Part shown: one piece after another, positions 1 through 9,400 of the stretch
How positions within the stretch are numbered: the stretch's first letter is position 1
Layout of the letters: each line of letters opens with the position of its first letter
NCBI GenBank assembly: GCA_903892415.1
Contig: CAITIQ010000367.1
Coordinates: 1-37,571 of the forward strand
DNA length: 37,571 nucleotides
Direction of reading: 5' to 3'
Origin: an uncultured delta proteobacterium
GTDB lineage: Bacteria > Myxococcota_A > Polyangia > Polyangiales > Polyangiaceae
Notes under the pieces: generated by a model
The model's input: only the letters and a program-made list of their open reading frames with translations
Database searches by the model: none
Told to the model about the DNA's origin: nothing
Position numbers and translations under genes: made by a program

Positions 1-2
1 TG

Positions 3-710
3 CTCGTCTCGGGCGTGGTCGTGGCCTCCAACTCGTCGTCCAAGCCCACCACCGCTGCGGCTCCCAAGCCCGCCGTCACCGAGCAGGCCAAGCCCACCGG
101 CCTCCCGCCGATTCCGGGCTCGCCGGCCATCGCCGAGGTTCCCCTCTACGGTGCGACGCCGCTCTCCACCACCGAGCAGGTGTTGCCGGCTGAAGCCGGT
201 GGCACTGCAGCACCCAACCCGAAGGCTTCGGAGCCCGCCGACGGCGGTGAAGACGCCGAGGGCGAAGAAAAGAGCGAGCTCGTCAAGGAGTTCGGCCAAG
301 GTTCGGTCAAGAACGCCAAGATCCTGAAGGTACGTCTCGACGGTCCGGTCGCTGGGTTCACCGCGACCGAGAACGACGACGGCTTCACCATCACCGTCCC
401 CAAGCGCAAGAGCACCTCCACCAGCTCCGCCCTCGTGCGCAAAGACAAGCGCCTCTCCGCTGTAGACGTGGTCAACCGCGAGGACGCGGCCGAGATCGTC
501 GTGAAGTTCAAGGGCGACGTCCCGGGCTACAAGGCGAAGGTTCGCGGGGACCGCATCGAGATCGCCCTCTCCAGCGAGAGCGGCGGTGGAGACTCGGAAG
601 CTGCACCCAAGAAGGTCGCCAAAAAGTCCGACAAGAAGACGGACAAGAAGCCGGCCGCCAAGCCCGGCGCCAAGCAGCCGAAGAAGAAGACCCCCGCGAA
701 GCCGCAGTGA
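3..710 (+). CDS. 3' part of an unidentified membrane-anchored or secreted protein (5' end outside window)
   Basis: The reading frame is open from the left edge of the window, so the gene is truncated there; a GTG at 15 is possible as a start but the residues before it (LVSG, then VVVA) look like the end of a hydrophobic anchor. Seen in the sequence: a Pro/Ala-rich linker (about the first 70 residues), an acidic patch, then a stretch of about 100 residues of alternating hydrophobic pattern (from KILKVRLDG to RIEIALSS) that could be a small beta-sandwich, and a Lys/Pro/Ala-rich basic tail. The beta segment is loosely reminiscent of AMIN-type envelope domains, but I do not claim family membership. 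It converges with the patatin gene 30 bases downstream. Function unknown. Confidence 0.7.
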   Translation, partial: LVSGVVVASNSSSKPTTAAAPKPAVTEQAKPTGLPPIPGSPAIAEVPLYGATPLSTTEQVLPAEAGGTAAPNPKASEPADGGEDAEGEEKSELVKEFGQGSVKNAKILKVRLDGPVAGFTATENDDGFTITVPKRKSTSTSSALVRKDKRLSAVDVVNREDAAEIVVKFKGDVPGYKAKVRGDRIEIALSSESGGGDSEAAPKKVAKKSDKKTDKKPAAKPGAKQPKKKTPAKPQ

Positions 711-717
711 GCGCTAA

Positions 718-733
718 GGCCGAGAACTCGGCC
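718..733. terminator. Short perfect hairpin between convergent genes
   Basis: GGCCGA (718-723) pairs with TCGGCC (728-733) around a four-base loop. It lies 7 bases past the stop of each of the two convergent genes. There is no T tract on either side, so it would be a weak or factor-assisted terminator at most. Confidence 0.3.
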
Positions 734-739
734 TCAGCC

Positions 740-1960
740 TCAGACAGCTTGTTGAGCCGAATCGGCGCTTTCGAAGAAAGCGTCGATTTTGGCTTTTTGT
801 GCCTCGGCGTCTGCGCGCCCGAGCTCGATCAAGCGCCGCGCGAAGGCTCCGTCGAAAAGCAGATAGCTCGCGAGATCCGCGTCGGAGGCTGCGCCTACGT
901 CGAGCAGCCCGAGCAACGCACGCAGCGCTGGTCCGCCTCGCAGCGCACCGGTACGCAATTGCGCCTGCGCGAGCTTGCCCAGATCCTCCGAGGGCCGAAT
1001 CACAAGCTTGGTCACCCTTCGATAAAGTGGGTGGCCCTGCGCCTCGGCCACGCGATTGATGCGCTCGAGGAACTCAGGACCGAACGCCTCATTACCGTGA
1101 TCGATCAGCTTGTTGACCCGATCGAGCACCTCGAAGTCGGAGGTGACGTGGTCCAAGAGGAAGGCGTTCATGATCTTGCCGACCACATAGGAGACGTTGG
1201 GCGGAGCCTGCGAGGCCGTGGGCGGCGCTTCATTGCCCTCCGAAGAAAGCCCGATCGCAAATACGTGCGTTGCCCCGAGTCGCAACGCAGGCGCGATCGG
1301 CGTGTTCTGTCGGACGCCCCCGTCCATGTAAAGGTGCGAACCGATGCGCACCGGCGGAAAGAGCACCGGGATCGCCGCTGAGGCCAGCGCGTGAATCGGG
1401 CCCACGCGCGAGGCTCGCAACACCGTGCGCGGCGGCATCGTCGGCAGCGGAACGCCCGGCGCCGTCTGCATGAACAGCGTGGTCTTGCCGCTCGCCATCT
1501 CGGTCGCCGAGACCGAGAGCGCGAGCAAACGGCGCTCGCGAAAGGAACGTGCGATCGCGCGCCAAAGCACCTCTCGCTCGACCAGCTGCGCCATCGGCGT
1601 TACGTCGAAAACGCCGGCCGCGTCTTTGCCGCCTCCGCGCAGCAGCCTCGGCAGCGAAGCCATTTGCACCGCGCCAAAACGCAGCACCTCATCCATGTGG
1701 ATGTCCGACCAAAGATTGGCCAGCCGTCTCACTCCCACCGAAGGATCGATCAAATGCGACGCCAAGAAGCAGCCGTTGATCGCTCCGACGCTGGTGCCCA
1801 AGATCAAATCGAGCCGCGGGTTTCGCCTGCGTACGCGAGCAAAATGGTCGAACACGTAGGCGAGTACGCCGACCTCATAGGCGCCGCGTGCACCGCCTCC
1901 CGAGAGGATGAGGGCAACACGGGAAGACTCGGGCGGGCGGTCAGTCAAGGGCTGGTTCAC
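740..1960 (-). CDS. Patatin-like phospholipase family protein
   Basis: Predicted lipid acyl hydrolase with the patatin Ser-Asp dyad. Seen: oxyanion-hole loop GGGARG at residues 21-26, nucleophile elbow GTSVG at 55-59 (Ser57), and the catalytic Asp in MDGG (Asp213) followed by RQNTPI. At 406 residues it has about 100 residues beyond the lipase core, mostly helical. The start is GTG 1960, overlapping the TGA of the upstream kinase gene (GTGA), so translation is coupled and it is the last gene of the three-gene operon. There is no signal peptide or membrane segment, so it is probably cytosolic or membrane-peripheral. Family membership is secure; the lipid substrate and the link to the kinases are unknown. 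Patatins serve as housekeeping lipases or as membrane-damaging effectors, and the sequence alone cannot decide. Confidence 0.9.
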   Translation of the reverse strand: MNQPLTDRPPESSRVALILSGGGARGAYEVGVLAYVFDHFARVRRRNPRLDLILGTSVGAINGCFLASHLIDPSVGVRRLANLWSDIHMDEVLRFGAVQMASLPRLLRGGGKDAAGVFDVTPMAQLVEREVLWRAIARSFRERRLLALSVSATEMASGKTTLFMQTAPGVPLPTMPPRTVLRASRVGPIHALASAAIPVLFPPVRIGSHLYMDGGVRQNTPIAPALRLGATHVFAIGLSSEGNEAPPTASQAPPNVSYVVGKIMNAFLLDHVTSDFEVLDRVNKLIDHGNEAFGPEFLERINRVAEAQGHPLYRRVTKLVIRPSEDLGKLAQAQLRTGALRGGPALRALLGLLDVGAASDADLASYLLFDGAFARRLIELGRADAEAQKAKIDAFFESADSAQQAV

Positions 1961-4900
1961 GGTGGGCGTCGAGAGTCGTTGTTCGCGTTGGAGGATGGAG
2001 AATCGGAGGGCCGTATTGGCCGGTCTGAAAGCAAATTGGGCGCGGCCTGCGCGATCGTCTCGGCCTCGACCAAGATGCGGCGCACGATCGGGCGGGCCAG
2101 GAACATCGCCTCGAGCTCGGGATCACGGATGAACGCCGCCACTTTGCGGATGTGCGCCAGCGCGCGTTTGTAAGCATCTTCCGTCGATTGCGGCGAGCCA
2201 CGCCGAATCGCATCGCAAGCGAGCGCGCGAATCTCCAGGCCGTACTCCGAGCCGCCACAGTTCTCCACCGCGCCGAAGGCCGTTCGCGCCAGCAGCACGC
2301 CGGTGTGATGCTCTCCAACGTCCACGCGCGCAGCCGCCTCGACTGCGGTTGCATAAATATGAAAGCTCACCAGGGCCTGCGCTTCTGCCGTCTGCCGAGC
2401 CTCTGATGCAAAGCCGATCGCCGCTTGCGAATCGCCGCTCAGTCGGGCCAAACAAGCGCGAATGATGCGCTCGTGCACCAAGTCGTAGACGCTGCCGGTG
2501 ACCGCTACGAGCGCACCAGCGTCTCCTACCAACGTGTGTGCTGCGTCGGCGTCGCCAGCCTCGAGCAGGATCCCGGCGGTGCACAAAAGTGTATCGGCGC
2601 GCGAGTCCTGATCGGCGTAGCGCTCGTGGGCTTCGCGTGCTCGGCGCAAGAAGGAGAGCCCGCGCGAGAGGTCACCCAGCCGGGCATAGGCCTGGCCCAC
2701 GTTGCTCATGGTCTTGGCGATCTGAAAGCGCCCGCCGATCGAAAGATCGATGCGCACTGATTCGAGCCCGAGCGCGATCACGTCCTCGAACCGCTCCAGC
2801 ACAAACATTGCGAAGGCCAACGAAGTGATGACGCGGGCTTCGCTGCGGCGCGCCCCGACCGCGCGAAAGACGGCCAACGCGTCAATGTACGAGCGCACCG
2901 CCTCCTCGACCCGGCCGACGTAGCGCAAGAGGACGCCTTTGGTACGCATGACCTCGGCGCGCAGTCGCGGTTGCAAGCGCCCGCCATCCGAAACCTCGAG
3001 CGCACGATCACAGGCCGCGATCGCCCCGGAGGTGTCACCCAGGTCGCGAAGGATCTCCGAGAGGACGATCAGCGCCTCGACCTCGAGCGTCGCGTTCTTC
3101 GCCATGCGCGCGATTTCAGCTGCGCGTTGGGCGATCGGCAGACCGCGCGCGAGCACGCCCTCATCGAGCTCGAGCCGCGCCGTTCGAATCAGCGCCAAGG
3201 CCGCCCATTTCGCCTGGCCGGTACGCCGAGCGAGTTTGCGCATCGCCGAAAGATGGGTGCGCCGCTCGCGTCTCCGCCCGAGGTAGCGGTAGATGGCCTC
3301 CAGCGATTCGTGGGCCTGGAGCCGTAGCGGGTCCTGTGAGGGCAACAGCGAGAGCGAGCGCAAATAGTAGCGTTGCGCCAGTTGCGCCTGGTTGGTGTTA
3401 CGCGCGGCTGCGGCGGCCTCTAGGTAGAGCAGCGCCGCTTGTTGCGGTGCCTCGCCGCGCGCCAAGTGCCGCGCGACGATCGAGGCCGAGAGCCCCTGGG
3501 CCAGCGGCGTGGTGGCCAGATGCTCGCCCAGCAGTCGGTGCATACGCGTGCGGTTGGGCGCATCCAGGGCCAAATAAGCAACGTCTCGCGCGAGCGGGTG
3601 ACGGAAGTCCACCACGCCGTTGCGCCGATCACACATGCCGCGTGCGCACAACCGCGTGATCGCTTCGTCGCCTTTGCTGTGGGTGAGCGCCAACAAATCC
3701 GACTCGAGCAGCGGGCCACCCGCGACGGCCAACCAATCGACCACGTCATGTTCGACCGGCGGCAGCTCGCGGATGCGATCACCGATCAGCTGTTCGAGCG
3801 TGGACGGCAGCGCCTCCTTTTGATCGGCGAGGGCGCGCTCGTTTCGACGCAGTTCATGCTTGCCGCCGTCTTTCTCGACGATCTCGAGCGTGCCGCGCTC
3901 CAAGAGCGCGTCGACCATCTCCAAGAGAAAGAACGGGTTGCCGACGACGCGCGGCAAGAGCTCGGCGCACACCTGCGAAACGCCGTCTCGTACGCCGAGC
4001 CGCGCCTCCACCAACCGCACCTGCTCCTCGGCCGAGAGCCCGCGCAGCTCGATGCGCACCATGCCCTCGATGAACGGCGTCACGCGGTCATCAGGCCGGG
4101 TCACTAGCAGCACCAAGATCGGCAAGAGCTCCTCGCGACGAAGCAGCTCTTGCACCACCTCCAAGCTCGCTCGGTCCGCCCAACTGAGTCCGTCGATCAG
4201 GATCACCAGCGGCTGCTCGAGCGCGAGCGCGCCGAGTAAAACCCGCAGCGCGATCAGCAGCACGTCGCGGCGATAGTGACCGCCTTCCTCCTCAGCAGCG
4301 CCGGGCCCTTGTTTGCCCGTCGCTACCTCGGCTAGGCGGAACACGAGTCGTTCGCTGGAGACCGTCTTGAGCGATACCTGGCCGAGCAAACCGCGGAACA
4401 CGGCGGCTGCTTCATCGAGCGAATGGTCGACGCCGACGCCGGTCGCTTCGCGTAGCAGGTCGCACAGCGTCGACATCGGGATCTCGCTCTTGATCGGCGA
4501 ACACTCGATCGAGAGGATGCGGGTGTCCCTCGGTAACTCGCCGAGGAAGGTGGCGATCAGCGCCGTCTTGCCGATACCCATCTCGCCGATCACCAGCCGC
4601 GAAATGAGCCGACCGCGCGGCGCCGCCGGGCGCGAGGTGAGGGGAGGGACGGTGGACATCCGCTCCTTGGGGAGTTCGCTGATCAGCGGCGAGATTGCGC
4701 GGTGATAGGCTGCGTGCAGGTCGGCCTTCTCGGCGTCCCGGCCTACGAGGTCATTGGGAGCGAGCGCCATTTCTACGGCGCGTTCTTCCCGCGTGAGCGG
4801 CCGTATCAGCGCGTACGTGCGCATGGTGCGTGGCGCTCCACGCGGCTCGGCTTCCTCGAGCTCGAGCGTGGGAGCGTCGCCCCAGCGGAAATCTCGGCGC

Positions 4901-6441
4901 ACCAAGCGATATAGCCCGCCGGCGACCCAGGTCCTGCCCAAAGGCGCGCGTTGCCCGAGCCGGTCCACCAAATAGGAGACCGGATCTTGCAGTTGATGGT
5001 CCACGAGCTGACCGTCCGAATCGCGGTAACCGACGGCGATGCCACGCACGATGCCGATCGCTGAGGCGACGCGTTTGGGCAGATCTTCCGACGCTCCAGC
5101 CAGCGCCTCGTGCACGTCGACGGCGAGCGAGGCCGCATCAAACGCGGCCCGCGCTGGGTTGGCGAGCAGCCCGACGATGCCGATGCTCAGCGTCGGCAAC
5201 GTGTCTTTGGCGCTGGTCTCCGGCCACATCCAGCGTGCGCCGCGCTTGTACGCGATGTGATCGAGCGTGGTCCGCAAGTTCTCACAGGCCCGCCGAAACG
5301 GGATTTCTCCGAGCGACTCGGCCAGCTCATCGAGCCCTTCGAGGCGCAGCGCTAGCACCGCAACATGGCGCACTTCACGAGGCCGGCGGCCACGTGGCGC
5401 TTCATCCCGGTCGATGACGACGTTGCCTCTTCGCTGCGGAACCGCCGCTAGAGTTTGTTGCGCCGGATCCGGACCTTGCGGCGGGGAGCTTGGCAATGCC
5501 GAGTTGCGGCCGAGCAACATCGTCACCACCGCTTCGACGCTGGAGGCGTCCACGAGCTCCTGCTTCGCGAGCAGCGCGCGCCCGATCGCTCCGGCCATGT
5601 CCCGAGCCGTCTGATAGCGGTCTTCCTTTGCGCGGCTCATCGCTCGCAACACGATCGCTTCGAGCTCGGGCGGAAGCTCAGGGCAGTAGGCGCTCGGCGG
5701 GGAGAACTTCCCTTCTTTGACCGCCTCGAGCAGCTCATCATCCGGCGGCTTCTGCGGAGGCTCCCCGGGGAGAGCGTAGGGCGACCGTAGCGTTAGCGCC
5801 TCGTACAGCACGACGCCCAAGCCGTAGATGTCGCTGCGCCGATCGACCCTTTCTCCTCGGGCCTGTTCGGGCGACATGTAGCCGAACTTGCCTTTGAGCG
5901 TGCCCGGCTCTTCACGGAAGAGGTTCGCGCTGGCGATGCCGAAGTCGGCGATCTTCACAGCGCCCTCCGCCGAAAGCAGGATGTTCTGCGGAGAGACATC
6001 GCGATGGACGATGGCGAGCGGCGCGCCGCCTTCATCTCGGCGCTCGTGCGCGTAGTGAAGGCCTTTGGCGGCCTCCGAAACGATATAGGCCGCCGTCCAC
6101 GGGGCGATGCGCGTGCCCTTCTGGCGCGCCGTGGTCATCAAGCGCCCGAGATCGTAGCCCTCGACGTGCTCCATCGCGAGCAGCAGGCCGTCATCGCCCT
6201 GGTCGATGAACTCATAGACCTGAACGATGTTCGGATGATTGAGCCGCGTCGCGAGGTGCGCCTCCTCGACGAACATCGTGCGGAAGCGCCTCGACTTCGA
6301 ATGGGCGGGGTGGATCCGCTTGAGCACCAACAGCTTGAAGGTGCCTTCGGCACCCTCTTTCTTCGCGAGGAAGACCTCCGCCATCCCACCGGCGCCGAGG
6401 CGCTTGAGGATCTCGAAGTTCGCGAAGCGCTCGGGAGTCAT
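1957..6441 (-). CDS. Ser/Thr protein kinase fused to cyclase-like domain, AAA/STAND-type ATPase and TPR repeats (1494 aa)
   Basis: The start is taken as ATG 6441, which forms an ATGA overlap with the stop of the upstream kinase gene; an in-frame extension to 6693 exists but only reads the neighbour in another frame. Domains seen: Hanks-type kinase, residues 9-290, with Gly-loop GAGGMAEV, Lys41, HRD (146-148), Asn153 and DFG (166-168), so all catalytic residues are present; a basic/Pro linker; residues about 357-548 with the pattern of a class III nucleotide cyclase domain but lacking the metal-binding Asp residues; an AAA/NACHT-like ATPase with Walker A GEMGIGKT (619-626) and a Walker B region ILIDGLSWAD (747-756); then about 550 residues of helical TPR-like repeats. 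The architecture resembles the kinase/cyclase/ATPase fusions known in Sorangium-type myxobacteria. Likely a cytosolic signalling receptor; the ligand is unknown. Confidence 0.88.
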   Translation of the reverse strand: MTPERFANFEILKRLGAGGMAEVFLAKKEGAEGTFKLLVLKRIHPAHSKSRRFRTMFVEEAHLATRLNHPNIVQVYEFIDQGDDGLLLAMEHVEGYDLGRLMTTARQKGTRIAPWTAAYIVSEAAKGLHYAHERRDEGGAPLAIVHRDVSPQNILLSAEGAVKIADFGIASANLFREEPGTLKGKFGYMSPEQARGERVDRRSDIYGLGVVLYEALTLRSPYALPGEPPQKPPDDELLEAVKEGKFSPPSAYCPELPPELEAIVLRAMSRAKEDRYQTARDMAGAIGRALLAKQELVDASSVEAVVTMLLGRNSALPSSPPQGPDPAQQTLAAVPQRRGNVVIDRDEAPRGRRPREVRHVAVLALRLEGLDELAESLGEIPFRRACENLRTTLDHIAYKRGARWMWPETSAKDTLPTLSIGIVGLLANPARAAFDAASLAVDVHEALAGASEDLPKRVASAIGIVRGIAVGYRDSDGQLVDHQLQDPVSYLVDRLGQRAPLGRTWVAGGLYRLVRRDFRWGDAPTLELEEAEPRGAPRTMRTYALIRPLTREERAVEMALAPNDLVGRDAEKADLHAAYHRAISPLISELPKERMSTVPPLTSRPAAPRGRLISRLVIGEMGIGKTALIATFLGELPRDTRILSIECSPIKSEIPMSTLCDLLREATGVGVDHSLDEAAAVFRGLLGQVSLKTVSSERLVFRLAEVATGKQGPGAAEEEGGHYRRDVLLIALRVLLGALALEQPLVILIDGLSWADRASLEVVQELLRREELLPILVLLVTRPDDRVTPFIEGMVRIELRGLSAEEQVRLVEARLGVRDGVSQVCAELLPRVVGNPFFLLEMVDALLERGTLEIVEKDGGKHELRRNERALADQKEALPSTLEQLIGDRIRELPPVEHDVVDWLAVAGGPLLESDLLALTHSKGDEAITRLCARGMCDRRNGVVDFRHPLARDVAYLALDAPNRTRMHRLLGEHLATTPLAQGLSASIVARHLARGEAPQQAALLYLEAAAAARNTNQAQLAQRYYLRSLSLLPSQDPLRLQAHESLEAIYRYLGRRRERRTHLSAMRKLARRTGQAKWAALALIRTARLELDEGVLARGLPIAQRAAEIARMAKNATLEVEALIVLSEILRDLGDTSGAIAACDRALEVSDGGRLQPRLRAEVMRTKGVLLRYVGRVEEAVRSYIDALAVFRAVGARRSEARVITSLAFAMFVLERFEDVIALGLESVRIDLSIGGRFQIAKTMSNVGQAYARLGDLSRGLSFLRRAREAHERYADQDSRADTLLCTAGILLEAGDADAAHTLVGDAGALVAVTGSVYDLVHERIIRACLARLSGDSQAAIGFASEARQTAEAQALVSFHIYATAVEAAARVDVGEHHTGVLLARTAFGAVENCGGSEYGLEIRALACDAIRRGSPQSTEDAYKRALAHIRKVAAFIRDPELEAMFLARPIVRRILVEAETIAQAAPNLLSDRPIRPSDSPSSNANNDSRRPP

Positions 6442-9400
6442 CGCGATTGCGTTACTCCACCCCGAAGCCCGAGCTCTTTCGCCGCACGGCTCGTCTTGGC
6501 TCCAATCGAGGAGAGGCTTGCCCGCCAGGTTTCTACGCGCGTCCCGGCTGGTTTGGGCCAACCCATCTCCGCGTAACGGTTGAGCAGCATCGGCGTGTGA
6601 TCGCCGGTGCGGATCGGGTCTTTGAAGGCTGCGCGAGCTGCGTCGAGTTCCCGACCCGCTTCGTGGAAGCGGCCTTCGTGATAGGCGAGCCACGCCTTGG
6701 TCAGGTGGCGGTGCTGTTTGGGCTCCGACTCGACGAGGGCCACGGCTTCGCAGGCGATGAGGTGCTCTCGCGCGGAATCAGCGTCTCCGCGACAAAGCCC
6801 AATCTGTGCGAGCAAGAGCCTTACCTCGACCTGGCCCCAGGGGTCAGCGAGCTTGTCGAACAAGAAGGCCGCGGCTCGCGCATGTTCATCGGCAACCTCG
6901 ATTTGCTCGCTGTCGATCGCGATCATCGTCAAGATCCGTTCGCATCCGGCCTCCCCGCGAGGGTTCGCCAGATCGCGGAACGCTTGCCGCGCCGAGAGCG
7001 CGACCTCGCGAGCGTCTTGCCACAGCCCTTCGCGGTGATCGGTGTGCGCCATGGTCAAATCGGATTGCGCCATCCCGAGCCGATAGCCGATCGACTCGAA
7101 CTCTTGGCGAGCCGCGAGGATGGTCGGCCGAGTGGACGCAGCCCCGCCCGCCGCCTGCTCGATGAACACCTGCACGACGAGGCTTTGCGCGTACCCAAGC
7201 CGATCCCCGACGCGCATGAAGCGAGCGCTGGCGCTCGTGATCACCTGCCGCGCACGCGCGTGGTCTCCCATCAGGAAGTCGATCTCGCCCAGGGTAACTT
7301 CGCACTGGGCGGCTCCGTGATCATCCCCGAGCTCTTCGAAGATGGCGAGTCCGCGCGAGACCAAGCGACGTCCGAGCGCCGGAGCGGCCTGGTCACTGGC
7401 GATGTGGCCGAGCAGCCGAAGACAGGTCGCTTCACTGCGCTTGTCGCCGAGCTCTTGGAACACCTGTCGTGCGGCGTCTCCTTCGCGTCGTGCGTCCTCC
7501 AACCGACCGGAGTGTCGCAGCGCTTCACCGCGCCACAAGTGTTGCACCGCCGAGTTGCGGCCCTCGAGCCGGCCATCGAGCAGCGCGAGGTCGCGCAGGG
7601 TCGCTGACGTCTCCCTCGAACGACCCCAGTTGGCCGCGATGAAGCTGTGAAGCAGCTCGGCTGCGCTGTCGACGGCGCCGGCGCGGATGAGATTGACCAC
7701 CCGGTGGCGAACGATCCGGCGCGTCTTCGACAAGGGATGGTGACCAAGCGCGTCGGCGGCCGCTCTGAAAATCTGTCCCGCATCCGAGCGGGAAAACAGC
7801 TGCGTAAGCAGATGCTCCTGCAAGAGAGCGTGTGGCCAGCGCAGCCGCTCGGTTCCGGAGCCGGAGAGAATTTGTGCGCGCCGGAGCACTGCGATCGCCC
7901 GCATGCCGTCGATGCCGAGCAGCTCGTACTCGGCGCGTAGGACGTCTCGCCGAATATCGCCGCCGAGCGCGGCAGCCGCCAAAGCCGCACGTCGAAACTC
8001 CTCGGGGACTGCGCCAAGACGCTCTTCCCAGAGGTCCGCCGTAGTGCTGGCGCGCGTGGCCAGGGAGGCCTTCGGCACGTGATACAGGCCATCCCTCATT
8101 TCGAGGTGCCCACCCATCGCCCACGCGTGAAGCAGCTGCAGCGCAAAGAGCGGGTTGCCCTTGCTACGCGCCGCGGCTTCAGCCGCCGCCGCGTCATCGA
8201 GCGGGAGCGTCTCGCGAAGCAAGGAGTGTGTACGGTCGGAGTCGAGTGGCAGGACCTCGAGACGCTCGCCACCAACGGCAGCCATCATCGCGTCGAGTCG
8301 CTCGGCGTTCTGAGGCTCAGCCACCACGGCCTCCGTGCGCACCGTCGCCACCACCAACACACTGAGCTTGTCGCTCTCGAGCAGAAGGCGCGCGATGTTC
8401 TCGTAGGTTCCCGGCGGCGCCAGGTGGATATCGTCCATCCACAAGAGGATCGGCCGATCGAAGGCGATGCGTTCGAGAGTGCGCCGCATCACGAGCCAGC
8501 GCAGCTCGGGATGATCCAGCGCGAAGCGCTTGCCGCTAGGGCCCACCTTTGCGCCAGGTGCCGCCGGACACAGCCACTCAGCGGCGGCTGCTACCCAGGT
8601 CGTGCCGTCGTCGTCTTTGAGGTCGACACCCCAAAGGTTCATCAGCACCTTCTCGACGACGTCGCGCTCGGCTCGCTCGAGCCGGTAGTGCTGCGTGATC
8701 GCACCCACCACACCGTCGAGCGGGGCTGGGATTCTGCGATAACGCGCGCGCAGCGGGATCATCAACCCGAGCTCGTGCACCTCTTCGCACAGCCATTCAG
8801 CGATGCGGCTCTTGCCCACGCCAGCTTCACCGGTAAGCAACGCGAGAGCGCGTGCGCCCTTGTTCTTGCCGCGGTCGGCGAAGGCCGTTGCCACATTGCG
8901 CGTCATGGTCAAGAGCCGCTGCCGCTCGTCCTCGCGGGCTACGAAAGGGCTCGGCCGAAGCGCGAGCAGGCCCGCCGCGGGCGGCGACGGAGGCAGCTCG
9001 TTTTGAAGGCTCTCGGGCAGGATGCTCAAGTTGCGCGACGAGCGCATCGCCTTTTGCGGTTTGCCCGAAGTGGGCACCGGGGTGCTCGTCGCCGACGCTG
9101 CCTCACTCGGCTTGAACGCCCGCCAAGCTCGACGTGCATCGGCGGTCATCATGAAACGATGCCAAGGCCGTTTGGCCATCAAGCGTTTGGTAAAGGCGCC
9201 TACTTCGCGTGGCGCTCCCGGCGGTATTCCAGGCTCCGGCACGGCGGCGTTGCGGTGCTGGGCCAGCAGCTCTTCATTGGTCCCGGTGTATGGCTCGCGA
9301 TTGGACAGCAGCGCGAACAGGATGCAGCCCAAAGCGTAAAGATCCGTGGCCGCACCAATGTGGGGGGTGGCGTACCGAATTTGTTCCGGCGCCATCCAGC

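Noticed and set aside
707..2173. Plus-strand open frames opposite the patatin and kinase genes
   Set aside because: Arg/Ala/His-rich shadows of the minus-strand genes, without start signals or motifs.
6442..6693. 84-residue N-terminal extension of the second kinase
   Set aside because: Arg/Ser-rich nonsense lying wholly inside the upstream kinase gene; the ATGA overlap at 6441 is the natural start.
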